Source: Methylobacterium sp. J-088 (GTDB taxonomy: Bacteria; Pseudomonadota; Alphaproteobacteria; Rhizobiales; Beijerinckiaceae). Taken from it: DNA of 56,185 nt. Both the position numbers and the translations under genes were made by a program. The notes below the pieces were generated by a model. It was not told the origin of the DNA, did not search any database, and was given only the letters and a program-made list of their open reading frames with translations. This document shows, piece after piece, positions 17,368-25,092 of this stretch (the stretch's first letter is position 1; every line of letters starts with the position of its first letter). The DNA is taken from positions 1-56,185 of the forward strand of contig NZ_JAKSYH010000182.1 in the NCBI RefSeq assembly GCF_022829295.1. The letters are read 5' to 3'.

Positions 17368-18309
17368 TCAGATGATCGTATCCAACTCCTGCACGATCCT
17401 CCTGCGGCGAGAATAGACATTGTCCCAGATATACGGCTCGACGATACTCTTGTACCGGGTCTGGAGGATGTATTTGACCTTCTTCAGACCTTTGAGAGGC
17501 TGGGTCTTCTGATTGGTGTTCGGAAAGGACTTCGCAAACTCGGTATAGACCTGAAAGTATGCGTCTCCCCAGGGGGCGAAAGGGCCGTGCCAGGGGCGTG
17601 GGTTCGAGCAGAAATGCAGCAGGTTGGCGGGCACCTCTCGAAAATGGCTATAGTTCATGAGGAAGGTGGGGAAATTCCACTTCATGGACATCAAATTCTT
17701 GTTGCCAGACAATATAATATTCAGAGCGTCCTGATCAAAAAAAGTGAAAGCATTCTTATTCCGGGCGAGCAGATTTTTGATCTCCGATCGCAAGTCACCG
17801 ATGATACTCCTCTTGAGTTTCATGACGCCCGAATTGAAATACCGCTCGTGTTTATCTTCACCGATATTTAGAGATCGGAAATATTGTTTGATGCGCTTCG
17901 CCATCCGAGTGTTGTCGTTGACGATCAAGGTCATGGCATCGCGGGCCGCCACGAAATCGTGGTGTGCTAGGCCGGGCGCGAACAGGCCCTCGAGGGAGTT
18001 GGGCACCTGTGTATCGCCGTCGATATACACCAGGTTCCTGTATTGTGCCGGAAGCGCTTTGTCGAGAAACAGCCGCGCGTAGGCGAGAGGGACGCCCTCA
18101 AGTTCAGATTGGGGCATCAGGATGAATTTGATCCCGGAGGCCTCGGAAAGTGTCGCCGCTAGCCTTGTGTTGTCATTCGGCTCATCGAAACACACGATGG
18201 CGACATCGGCGCGCGCATGCGGCGTGTTTTTTCTGACCTGCAGGGCACTCAATGTTGCAGGAAACAAATAATTCGAATCGACAGCATAGCAAACGCAATT
18301 TTCCTGCAT
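17368..18309 (-). CDS. Glycosyltransferase family 8-like protein, low GC
   Basis: 313 residues. GT8 features are visible: the metal-binding DxD in NLVYIDGDTQVP (about 100), then RYFNSGVMKL, FFDQDALNIIL and HFCSNPRPWHG. These retain the donor anomer, so it likely transfers a hexose from a UDP-sugar in LPS or capsule assembly. It follows no other sugar transferase but lies upstream of ugd/uxs, on the same strand. It is more AT-rich than its neighbours, as is the DNA upstream, which suggests transfer. An in-frame TTG 24 bases upstream is an alternative start; the ATG with GAGG upstream is preferred. Confidence 0.82.
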   Translation of the reverse strand: MQENCVCYAVDSNYLFPATLSALQVRKNTPHARADVAIVCFDEPNDNTRLAATLSEASGIKFILMPQSELEGVPLAYARLFLDKALPAQYRNLVYIDGDTQVPNSLEGLFAPGLAHHDFVAARDAMTLIVNDNTRMAKRIKQYFRSLNIGEDKHERYFNSGVMKLKRSIIGDLRSEIKNLLARNKNAFTFFDQDALNIILSGNKNLMSMKWNFPTFLMNYSHFREVPANLLHFCSNPRPWHGPFAPWGDAYFQVYTEFAKSFPNTNQKTQPLKGLKKVKYILQTRYKSIVEPYIWDNVYSRRRRIVQELDTII

Positions 18310-18630
18310 TGCCGCCTCGGCTGATGAACTCAATTATTGGTCAATAATGGCTTATCATGCAGCATTGACGAAATCAAATTAAATATTGAGAATTTTTATA
18401 GATACGAATTCTTGCCGCTTCCGAAATACAACTAGGTTCATTACTAAATATTTCAAAAATCAAAGAGCCCTGCCGTAGAGCAAAAAGTCGATTTTTTGAT
18501 CCTTGGCCAAAATCAATCTCAATAAAAGTGAATTCATATTTACGATGATTTTTCTATGATGAAGACGGCTCTACACAGCTGTTTTAACGATTCGAAATCA
18601 GAATTCATGAAATGCGGATGTCTTTTCGAA
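18310..18630. other. AT-rich intergenic stretch, no gene seen
   Basis: About 320 bases far richer in A and T than the window as a whole, with runs such as AAATTAAATATTGAGAATTT. It probably contains the promoter of the glycosyltransferase gene. No coding frame, tRNA or clear repeat is visible. Confidence 0.7.
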
Positions 18631-18660
18631 CCCCGTGTTCACGCGCGTGTGAACACGGGG
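18631..18660. terminator. Perfect 12-bp hairpin after the L,D-transpeptidase gene
   Basis: Arms CCCCGTGTTCAC (18631-18642) and GTGAACACGGGG (18649-18660) with a six-base loop, eight bases past the stop of the minus-strand L,D-transpeptidase gene. There is no strong U-run in either direction, so a factor-independent terminator is likely but not certain. Confidence 0.6.
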
Positions 18661-18668
18661 AGGCGCCT

Positions 18669-19238
18669 TCACCCGATCCGCAGGTAGGTCCGCGGCCCGA
18701 GCCGCCGCAGCAGCCGCAACAGATCGGCCCGGGCGAGTGCGACGCAGCCCTCCGTGGGGCGGTAGCCATCCCGGGCGAGGTGCAGGAAGATCGCAGACCC
18801 CCGCCCCCTGCGGATCGGCCCGCGATTGTAGTCGAGGTCGATCACCACGTCGTAGAGCCCGTCGTCCCGCCACATCGATTCGGCGCTGACGCCCGGGGCC
18901 GGCAGGCGGATCGGGCGGTTGTAGCGGCGGTCCCGGATTTCGTCGCACCAGCCGTCGCCGGGCCGGGTCGCCCGGAGCGGCAGGGTCGTGCGTGGGCGAA
19001 GCCCGAGATGGTCGGGGCGGTAGGCACCGCCGCGCACCCGGAACCGTCCGCGGGGCGAGCCGCCATCACCCTCGCGCTTGTCGACGACGATGCCGCCGGC
19101 GCCGAGCGCACAGGGAATCACCATGGGTCCGACCAAGAGCTGGCCCCGGGACCGGTTGCCGATCACCGCGCGCACGCGGATCTCGCGCACCGTCACGGGG
19201 ACGCCGTCCTCGGCCCGTCCGCCCGGCCGTCGCCGCAT
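18669..19238 (-). CDS. L,D-transpeptidase/YkuD-fold family protein
   Basis: 189 residues. The YkuD signature is present as IFLHLARDGYRPTEGCVALA, with the catalytic His and Cys. This matches the DUF-type branch that lacks an obvious signal peptide, so the substrate and location are unclear; the classic family makes 3-3 crosslinks in peptidoglycan. The start at 19238 lies two bases after a 4x15-bp tandem repeat in which each copy carries a GGAGGG- or GGCAGGG-type stretch, so the repeat provides the ribosome binding site. Confidence 0.82.
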   Translation of the reverse strand: MRRRPGGRAEDGVPVTVREIRVRAVIGNRSRGQLLVGPMVIPCALGAGGIVVDKREGDGGSPRGRFRVRGGAYRPDHLGLRPRTTLPLRATRPGDGWCDEIRDRRYNRPIRLPAPGVSAESMWRDDGLYDVVIDLDYNRGPIRRGRGSAIFLHLARDGYRPTEGCVALARADLLRLLRRLGPRTYLRIG

Positions 19239-19240
19239 AT

Positions 19241-19300
19241 CCGCCCTCCACCAAGCCGCCCTCCACCAAGCCGCCCTGCCCCAAGCCGCCCTGCCCCAAG
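19241..19300 (-). repeat. 15-bp tandem repeat (x4) carrying the ribosome binding site
   Basis: Plus-strand units CCGCCCTCCACCAAG (twice) and CCGCCCTGCCCCAAG (twice). On the minus strand each nearest copy reads CTTGGTGGAGGGCGG, ending two bases before the ATG of the L,D-transpeptidase gene. Up to two good Shine-Dalgarno copies stand in line. Confidence 0.9.
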
Positions 19301-19686
19301 CCGGCTGGCCGGCCTCGATCGGCGCGCCTTATGCCCGATATTCGCGCCCGGACGGATGAAAATTGCGCACAAGGCAATTTCCGGCCACAAAGTGTGCTCT
19401 ATCCTTGCTCGCAACCCGGGACGTCAGCCGGGACTTCGGAGGAGACCGGTCCCGCGCCAGCGCGGGCGGGGCACCTTCGGAGTCCGGCACGGCGGCCCGG
19501 CCACCGCAGCAGACCCGCTCGCCGGGGCGTCCTCCGCCTCGACGGCGCAATGATGCGGACACGAAAGCCTCCGCAGAATCGCTGCGATCGCGTATCGCCA
19601 CGATCCTGCCGAGAACCGCTAGTCTTGCGTGCTGCCCCCGGGAGGATCGCCCTCCCCAACCGGCGGCCTGTCCTGGGACCCGGACG
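19301..19686. other. Intergenic region before the response regulator, no gene seen
   Basis: The region carries promoters for the divergent L,D-transpeptidase and response regulator genes. An open frame continuous with the response regulator exists here, but its translation is low-complexity Arg/Pro/Ala and looks non-coding. Confidence 0.6.
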
Positions 19687-20373
19687 ATGTCGAATGCCTA
19701 CCGCCTGCTGATCTGCGACGATGACGCGATCCTGCGCGACACCCTAACCGAACAGCTCGATCTCTGCGACGAGTTCACGGTCTTCACCGAGGCGAATGCC
19801 GCGGACGCGATCCGGCGGACCGCCACGGAGCGCATCGACCTCGCCGTGATGGATGTCGGCCTGCCCGATCTCGACGGGCGTGAGGCCGTGCGCCGGATGC
19901 GCACCGGCGGCTTCCGCGGACCGGTGATCATGCTCACCGCCCAGGATTCCGAGGCCGATCACGTCGAGGGGCTGGAGGCCGGCGCCAACGACTACGTCAC
20001 CAAGCCGTTCAAGTTCGGCATCCTGCTGGCCCGGATCCGTGCCCACCTGCGCAGCCACGAGGCCTCCGAGGACGCGGTGTTCCAGATCGGCCCCTACACG
20101 TTCCGGCCCGGCGCCAAGCTGCTGGTCGGCGAGCGCGGCTCGAAGCTCAAGCTCACCGAGAAGGAGACCGCGATCCTGCGCTTCCTCTATCGGGCGGGCC
20201 GGGCCGTGGTGAACCGCGACACGTTGCTGGCAGAGGTCTGGGGCTACAACGCCCACGTCACCACCCACACGCTGGAGACGCATATCTACCGGCTGCGCCA
20301 GAAGATCGAGCCCAACCCGGCCACCGCCGCGATCTTGGTGACGGAGGGCGGTGGATACAAGTTGCTGCCCTGA
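19687..20373 (+). CDS. OmpR/PhoB-type response regulator
   Basis: 228 residues. Receiver domain (about 1-125) with acidic pair ICDDD, phospho-acceptor Asp in LAVMDVGLPDLDG, Thr in MLTAQ and Lys in YVTKPF. The C-terminal winged helix (about 135-228) has LTEKETAILRFLYRAGRAVV and THTLETHIYRLRQKIE. No histidine kinase lies next to it, so the partner is elsewhere. The ATG at 19687 begins directly with the receiver. It is followed by a cNMP-binding gene. Confidence 0.93.
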   Translation: MSNAYRLLICDDDAILRDTLTEQLDLCDEFTVFTEANAADAIRRTATERIDLAVMDVGLPDLDGREAVRRMRTGGFRGPVIMLTAQDSEADHVEGLEAGANDYVTKPFKFGILLARIRAHLRSHEASEDAVFQIGPYTFRPGAKLLVGERGSKLKLTEKETAILRFLYRAGRAVVNRDTLLAEVWGYNAHVTTHTLETHIYRLRQKIEPNPATAAILVTEGGGYKLLP

Positions 20374-20437
20374 CGAAAAGACGTTTACCGTATATGCGAC
20401 CAATCGGTACGCGTATGCGCAGGGTGGTGAGGCGTTC

Positions 20438-20929
20438 TTGGGGCTCGACGACGATATCGCGATCCTCGCCGGTGCGCCGCTGTTCGGCTTCCTCGATCGG
20501 GATGCCCTGCGCCTGCTGACCTTCGCGGCCGAGCGCCGCGATCTCGCGGATGGCGACCTGCTGTTTGCCCGCGGCGACCCGGCCGATGGCGGCTTCGTGG
20601 TGATGTCGGGCACGATCCGGCTCGAGCCCCGGGACGCCCGCGCCGAGCCGGTCCGGGCCGGCCGCTCCGCGCTGATCGGGCAGCTCGCCCTGTTCGTGCG
20701 CGGGACGCGCCCGACCGTGGCCCGGGCCGAGAGCGCCACCGCGGTCATGCGCATCACCCCGACGCTGATGCGCCGCGTGCTTGAGGAATTTCCGGAGGCC
20801 GCGCAGGCCGTCCACGCGACGCTGGCGGACGACCTCGCGGACTTGGCGGCCGACCTCGATCGGGTGCGCGCGCTCCTCGACGTGATCGACGGCATCTCCT
20901 CAGGTGACAGCCCCGGTGCCCGCTTGTAA
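20438..20929 (+). CDS. Cyclic nucleotide-binding domain protein, no DNA-binding domain
   Basis: About 163 residues from a TTG start. The CRP-like beta-barrel covers DIAILAGAPLFGFLDRDALR, GDLLFARGDPADGGFVVMSG and ALIGQLALFVRGTRPTVARA. A C-terminal helix follows, with no helix-turn-helix. The start is uncertain: TTG 20438 has GGTGGTGAGG 5 bases upstream and fits where homology begins, but an ATG at 20351 overlapping the response regulator is possible. It may sense cAMP-like ligands or act as a partner of the response regulator. Confidence 0.72.
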   Translation: MGLDDDIAILAGAPLFGFLDRDALRLLTFAAERRDLADGDLLFARGDPADGGFVVMSGTIRLEPRDARAEPVRAGRSALIGQLALFVRGTRPTVARAESATAVMRITPTLMRRVLEEFPEAAQAVHATLADDLADLAADLDRVRALLDVIDGISSGDSPGARL

Positions 20930-20965
20930 GCACGGACTCCCCGCCACGAGAGTGTTTCGACCTCC

Positions 20966-21841
20966 ATGTCCCAGGCCGGCAAGCCCATTTCTGATCTCGC
21001 CCATTCCGATCTCGCCCAGACCATCGAAGCCGCCTGGGAGGACCGCGCCAATATCTCGACCGCCACCAAGGGCGCGGTGCGCGAGGCCGTGGAGGCGGCG
21101 CTCGATCTGCTCGATTCCGGCAAGGCCCGGGTCGCCGAGAAGAGCGGCAACCACGATTGGGTGGTCAACCAGTGGCTGAAGAAGGCGGTGCTGCTCTCCT
21201 TCCGTCTCAACGACATGGCGACGATCGAGGGCGGCCCCGGCGGCGCGCCCTGGTGGGACAAGGTCGCCTCCAAGTTCGCCGGCTGGGGCGAGGCCGAGTT
21301 CCGCGCTGCAGGCTTGCGGGCGGTGCCGGGCTGCTTCGTGCGTCGCGGCTCCTACATCGCGCCCGGCGCCGTGCTGATGCCGAGCTTCGTCAATCTCGGC
21401 GCCCATGTCGGCGAGGGCACGATGGTCGACACCTGGGTGACGATCGGCTCCTGCGCGCAGGTGGGGAAGAACTGCCACATCTCCGGCGGCGCCGGCATCG
21501 CGGGCGTGCTGGAGCCGCTCCAGGCCAACCCGGTGATCATCGAGGACGATTGCTTCATCGGCGCCCGCGCCGAGGTGGCCGAGGGCGTGATCGTCGGCCA
21601 GGGCAGCGTCCTGTCGATGGGCGTCTATATCGGCGCCTCCACCAAGATCGTGGACCGCGCCACCGGTGAGGTGATGTACGGGCGCGTACCGCCCTACTCG
21701 GTGGTGGTCTCGGGCACGATGCCCGGCAAGGCCCTGCCGGATGGCTCGCCGGGCCCCGGCCTGTACTGCGCGGTGATCGTCAAGCGCGTCGATGCGGGCA
21801 CCCGGTCCAAGACCGCCATCAACGAGTTGCTGCGCACCTAA
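20966..21841 (+). CDS. dapD: 2,3,4,5-tetrahydropyridine-2,6-dicarboxylate N-succinyltransferase
   Basis: Succinyl transfer in the lysine and diaminopimelate pathway. 291 residues. N-terminal helical part, then the left-handed beta helix of hexapeptide repeats (GSYIAPGAVLMPSFVNLGAH, ISGGAGIAGVLEPLQ, IEDDCFIGARAEVAEGVIVG). The ending GTRSKTAINELLR is typical. The start has no strong Shine-Dalgarno. The previous cNMP gene ends 36 bases upstream. Confidence 0.97.
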   Translation: MSQAGKPISDLAHSDLAQTIEAAWEDRANISTATKGAVREAVEAALDLLDSGKARVAEKSGNHDWVVNQWLKKAVLLSFRLNDMATIEGGPGGAPWWDKVASKFAGWGEAEFRAAGLRAVPGCFVRRGSYIAPGAVLMPSFVNLGAHVGEGTMVDTWVTIGSCAQVGKNCHISGGAGIAGVLEPLQANPVIIEDDCFIGARAEVAEGVIVGQGSVLSMGVYIGASTKIVDRATGEVMYGRVPPYSVVVSGTMPGKALPDGSPGPGLYCAVIVKRVDAGTRSKTAINELLRT

Positions 21842-21847
21842 ACTGCG

Positions 21848-21902
21848 CGCCAGGGCTTTGCCCTGGCAACCCACCGAAGGGCGCAGCCCTTTGGGATCCC
21901 CG
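21848..21902. repeat. Dispersed compound palindrome (family A), short copy 2
   Basis: CGCCAGGGCTTTGCCCTGGC followed by CGAAGGGCGCAGCCCTTTGGG, directly after dapD. Confidence 0.8.
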
Positions 21903-21919
21903 ATCGGGTGGATTGCCGG

Positions 21920-22774
21920 ATGGACACGCAGGCGCTGAACCTCACGGTGGTGGGCTGGCCGGTGCCGACGCCCTGCGACGTGATCGGGCAGGGGAAGGCG
22001 GCGCTGCTGCTGCCGGCCCTGTCGACCATCTCGGCGCGAGCCGAGATGGAAGGCCTCGCCCGCGCCCTCGGGTCCGACTATCGCTGCCGCATCCCCGACT
22101 GGCCGGGCTTCGGCGCCCGGGCGCGGGCGCGGGTGCCCCTGGCTCCCGAAACCTTCCACACCTTCCTGGATGCGCTGCTCGAAGCCGCCCCGGGGCCCTA
22201 CGCCCTCGGGGTCGCGGCCGGTCACGCCGCCGGCTATCTGGTCGCGACGGCGCGCCGCCATCCGAAAGCCTTCGACCGGCTGGTGCTGGTGGCGCCGACC
22301 TGGCGCGGGCCGCTGCCCACCGCGATGCCGGGCCGCGCCCACTGGTTCCCGCGGATCCGCCGGGCCGTGGAGGCGCCGCTCCTCGGCGAGGCACTCTACC
22401 GGATCAACATCAGCCCGCCGATCATCGGCCGGATGCTGCGCGCCCACGTCTACGCCGACGCCGCCCGGGTGACCCCGGCCCTGATCCGCGAGAAGCACGC
22501 CATCACCCGCCAGCGCAACGGCCGGTTCGGCACCGCCGCCTTCGTCACCGGCGGGCTCGACCCGGTGGGCAGCCGCACGGATTTCCTCGACCTGTTCGCG
22601 GGCGATCTGCCGCCGACCCTGGTGCTGCGCTCTGAGGGCGCGCCGCGCCGCTCGGGGGCCGAGATGGACGCGCTGATCGCCTCCGGCCGCGTGACCGGCG
22701 CCGCGATCCCCGGGGCGCTCAGCCCGCACGAGGAATACCCGGAGGCGGTCGCGGCCGCGATCCGGGCGGCATGA
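21920..22774 (+). CDS. Alpha/beta hydrolase-fold protein lacking the nucleophile
   Basis: 284 residues. The core fold is readable: DVIGQGKAALLLPALSTIS, the oxyanion-like turn RIPDWPGFGARA, then the elbow AAGHAAGYLVATARRHP and the strand RLVLVAPTW. The position normally held by Ser/Asp/Cys in GxSxG is Ala (GHAAG), so it should be catalytically inactive or use a different residue. A histidine near the end (ALSPHEEYPE) is kept. ATG 21920 is chosen; a GTG at 21908 is possible. It begins right after a family A repeat. Confidence 0.72.
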   Translation: MDTQALNLTVVGWPVPTPCDVIGQGKAALLLPALSTISARAEMEGLARALGSDYRCRIPDWPGFGARARARVPLAPETFHTFLDALLEAAPGPYALGVAAGHAAGYLVATARRHPKAFDRLVLVAPTWRGPLPTAMPGRAHWFPRIRRAVEAPLLGEALYRINISPPIIGRMLRAHVYADAARVTPALIREKHAITRQRNGRFGTAAFVTGGLDPVGSRTDFLDLFAGDLPPTLVLRSEGAPRRSGAEMDALIASGRVTGAAIPGALSPHEEYPEAVAAAIRAA

Positions 22775-22790
22775 GGGTTATCGTCGAGGG

Positions 22791-22883
22791 ATTCCAAAGG
22801 ACGTAAGCCCTTTGGTGGGTCGCCAGGGCAAAGCCCTGGTCATCGGGCTTCGCCCGATGGCAGGGTTCCACCCTGCCCCCGGG
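22791..22883. repeat. Dispersed compound palindrome (family A), copy 3
   Basis: CCAAAGGACGTAAGCCCTTTGG, CCAGGGCAAAGCCCTGG, TCGGGCTTCGCCCGA and CAGGGTTCCACCCTG in a row. Its right part encodes the C-terminal 15 residues or so of the next minus-strand gene. Confidence 0.85.
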
Positions 22884-23304
22884 GATGCTCGGGCGGCAGC
22901 GTGATCACGCCGCGATGATAGGGGAACCGGGCGCGCTGGAGCGGGTCGGGCCCCGTGAAGATCAGCCGCGTCCGGAACGCCACCGGGCTGACGCAGATCA
23001 GGTAGCTCCGCAAAGCCCGCTCATCAGGGACGAACAGGGCCTTGGTCAGATAGCGATCCCCGGCGCGGACCCAGCTGGGGATCGGCAAGCCCCAGCGCCG
23101 GGCCAGATGCTCCCCGACCCCGCCCAGGAAGGCGTCGGCCTCCGGCAGCCCGATCCGGCCGGGCTCCTCCGCGATGAAGGTCGCCTGCCGGGCCGTGTCG
23201 CCATCGGCCGCGTAGAAGGCGTCGAGGAAGTCGCGCAGGTGGTGCTCCCAGTCGCCGTCGTCGTGCGCGCGCGCGACCAATGCGGTGAGGTTATGCGGCC
23301 TCAC
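22840..23304 (-). CDS. Partner protein of a DUF6036 module, unknown function
   Basis: 154 residues from a GTG overlapping the DUF6036 stop (GTGA at 23301-23304). Motifs HHLRDFLDAFYAADGDTARQ, GLPIPSWVRAGDRYLTKALF and SPVAFRTRLIFTGPDPLQRA resemble a family common in actinobacteria and other bacteria (ALARRHGLPVPAW-type, then FRRRGIF) that travels with DUF6036 nucleotidyltransferase-like genes. From about residue 137 (RGQGGTLPSGEAR) the protein is encoded by a dispersed repeat, so its C-terminus was rewritten. It could be an antitoxin or a partner enzyme; that is inference. Confidence 0.7.
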   Translation of the reverse strand: MRPHNLTALVARAHDDGDWEHHLRDFLDAFYAADGDTARQATFIAEEPGRIGLPEADAFLGGVGEHLARRWGLPIPSWVRAGDRYLTKALFVPDERALRSYLICVSPVAFRTRLIFTGPDPLQRARFPYHRGVITLPPEHPRGQGGTLPSGEAR

Positions 23305-23864
23305 GGGTTCGCCCCCACGACGGTTCGGAAGCGGGCGCGCGCCTCCGGCGGCGGTGCCTCGCCGTAGATCGAGCGGTAGAGATGATCGAGGGTCTCGACA
23401 TCGCCGATGTTCAGGTGGGCCGCCAAGGCCCGCGCGTCGTTCAGATCCCGGTCGCCGCGGTCGAGGCTTTCGAGCGCATGGAGTTTCATCGCCAGCAGAT
23501 AGGACGGTGTCGCCAGGACCGTCCGGAGACCGGGTGTGCCGCCCGTCGGATAGGTGCCGGCCAGCGCGAACAGGGACTCGTCCTCGTCGAGGGGCGTGAA
23601 CATGCCGACCGCATCGTTGAGCCAATCCGGCTCGAAGCCCAACCGCTCGGCGACGCGCTGCACCGAAGGGGCGAGGGCGGCTTCGTCGTAGCCGGCCCGG
23701 ACCACGGCATCGACATCCTCCGTGGACCGGCGCCACGCGAATTGCAGCATCAGAGCCCCGCCGCCGTAGACGGCGAGTTCGACGAACTGCCCATGATCGG
23801 CCAAGTCGGAGCCCAGGGCCTCGAAGGCTTCGAGGAGACGGGCGCGGTCGAGCGGTTGAGCCAT
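23301..23864 (-). CDS. DUF6036 family nucleotidyltransferase-like protein
   Basis: 187 residues. The Gly-Gly-Ala-Leu-Met turn followed by TEDVDAV (VYGGGALMLQFAWRRSTEDV, about 29-48) matches the nucleotidyltransferase-type fold of AbiEii/DUF6036 proteins, which are used in abortive infection and toxin systems. The end, SYLLAMKLHALESLDRGDRD, is the usual helical part. The start MAQPLDRARLLEAF at 23864 is chosen because the longer frame has no homology-like sequence. It is translationally coupled to the next gene. Confidence 0.75.
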   Translation of the reverse strand: MAQPLDRARLLEAFEALGSDLADHGQFVELAVYGGGALMLQFAWRRSTEDVDAVVRAGYDEAALAPSVQRVAERLGFEPDWLNDAVGMFTPLDEDESLFALAGTYPTGGTPGLRTVLATPSYLLAMKLHALESLDRGDRDLNDARALAAHLNIGDVETLDHLYRSIYGEAPPPEARARFRTVVGANP

Positions 23865-24041
23865 CGTGCCGGATACCGGTGTCGTTTCAAGAGGGTTCGC
23901 GCCTCCCGGTGCCGGGGTCAACACCGGGACGCCCGCCCTGGACAGGCGCCGGCACCTGTGCAGGGACTGAACCGGCCGGGCGAGCCGTTCGTTTGGCAGC
24001 GGGAGCGGCCCGCCGATTCATCCGAGCCCGCCACGGATCCG

Positions 24042-24962
24042 ATGCCCCGCACCTTGACCCTGCCGACCGCCACCCTGTCGCTTCTGGCCCTGCTCGCCGC
24101 CGCGATCCCGGCCTGGGCCGAAGAGGCGCCCCGCCCGGCCCCATCGTCTGCCCCATCGTCTGCCCCATCACCTGCGCCTTCGGCTCCGCCCTCCCTCGGC
24201 GCCGACACGCTCAAGCCCGGCAAGCCGGCGGTGAAGCCCTACCTCGCCGATACGGCGCTGCCGGACGCGGTCCAGATCCTGCCGCCGCCGCCGGCTCACG
24301 ACGCGCCCCTCGACAAGGCCGACCGGGCGGCCTTTGCCACCACCCGCGCCCTCAAGGGCAGCCCCCGCTGGGAGATCGCCGCCAACGACGTGGCCGAGGG
24401 TGCGGCCGCGGTGCTGGAGAACTTCGCCTGCGTGCTCGGGACGCGGATCGACCAGGCCCGGGTGCCGGCGGTGATCAACCTGCTGGAGCGCACCCGCCTC
24501 GACCTCGCCCATGCCACCCGGGCCCCGAAGGTGCATTACCGGCGCCTGCGCCCGTTCGTGGGCAACGAGGCGCCGATCTGTGTGCAGCGGACCGAGAAAC
24601 TCGCCGACAGCTTCAGCTACCCGTCCGGTCACGCCACCCAGGGCTGGGCCTACGCGCTGATCCTGGCCGCCCTAGTACCCGAGAAGGCGACCGCGATCCT
24701 GGTGCGCGGGCGGGCCTACGGCGAGAGCCGCGTCGTGTGCGGCGTGCACTGGCTCAGCGACGTGGTGGCGGGGCGCCTCACCGGCACGTCGGTCTTCGCC
24801 GCCTTGATGGGCGATCCGAGCTTTCGGGCCGACATGGAGAAGGCCCGCGCCGAACTCCGCACGGCCATGACGAGTGCCGGGACGGGCGCCGGGGCAGCCC
24901 CCGATCAGGCCATCTGCACCCGGGAGACAGATGCTCTACGCGAGCCGCCACTGGAGTTCTAG
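24042..24962 (+). CDS. Exported acid phosphatase, PAP2 class A type
   Basis: Non-specific periplasmic phosphatase. 306 residues. Signal peptide MPRTLTLPTATLSLLALLAA, then a Ser/Ala/Pro linker containing a 3x12-bp repeat. The three PAP2 blocks are seen: KVHYRRLRPF, SYPSGHATQGW and GESRVVCGVHWLSDVVAG. The catalytic His and Arg are retained. The start ATG 24042 fits the signal peptide. Its neighbours are not related by pathway. Confidence 0.9.
   Translation: MPRTLTLPTATLSLLALLAAAIPAWAEEAPRPAPSSAPSSAPSPAPSAPPSLGADTLKPGKPAVKPYLADTALPDAVQILPPPPAHDAPLDKADRAAFATTRALKGSPRWEIAANDVAEGAAAVLENFACVLGTRIDQARVPAVINLLERTRLDLAHATRAPKVHYRRLRPFVGNEAPICVQRTEKLADSFSYPSGHATQGWAYALILAALVPEKATAILVRGRAYGESRVVCGVHWLSDVVAGRLTGTSVFAALMGDPSFRADMEKARAELRTAMTSAGTGAGAAPDQAICTRETDALREPPLEF
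24139..24174 (+). repeat. 12-bp tandem repeat (x3) inside the acid phosphatase linker
   Basis: Units CCCCATCGTCTG (24139-24150, 24151-24162) and CCCCATCACCTG encode repeated Ala-Pro-Ser. Confidence 0.85.
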
Positions 24963-24978
24963 GCTCGAACGATTCCAG

Positions 24979-24995
24979 TTTTTAAGTCTTCTAAG
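24979..24995. promoter_or_regulatory. Possible Irr/ICE iron-control element before the TonB receptor
   Basis: TTTTTAAGTCTTCTAAG compares with the rhizobial iron-control element TTTAGAA-N3-TTCTAAA: 5 of 7 and 6 of 7 positions match. It lies about 98 bases upstream of the TonB receptor start, in a short AT-rich leader. The site was matched by eye. Confidence 0.35.
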
Positions 24996-25092
24996 TGTGT
25001 GATTTACAACACGTATTTGGCTTGATCAACAACCCGTGATCGATCAATCGTGAGCCCAGTGCCGATCCAAAGGCGCTCCAACAGGGTTCTCG

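Noticed and set aside
19241..19300. CRISPR-like array
   Set aside because: The units are directly adjacent with no spacers, so this is a simple tandem repeat.
19363..19686. N-terminal extension of the response regulator
   Set aside because: The extra codons are low-complexity Arg/Ser/Pro with no homology, while the receiver begins at ATG 19687.
22840..23736. Long minus-strand frame of 298 codons read as one protein
   Set aside because: Its first half is the wrong frame of the DUF6036 gene (low-complexity Arg/Gly); only the part from the GTG at 23304 looks like protein.
24963..25092. A small gene before the TonB receptor
   Set aside because: No open frame of more than a few codons with a ribosome site; the region is AT-rich and looks regulatory.
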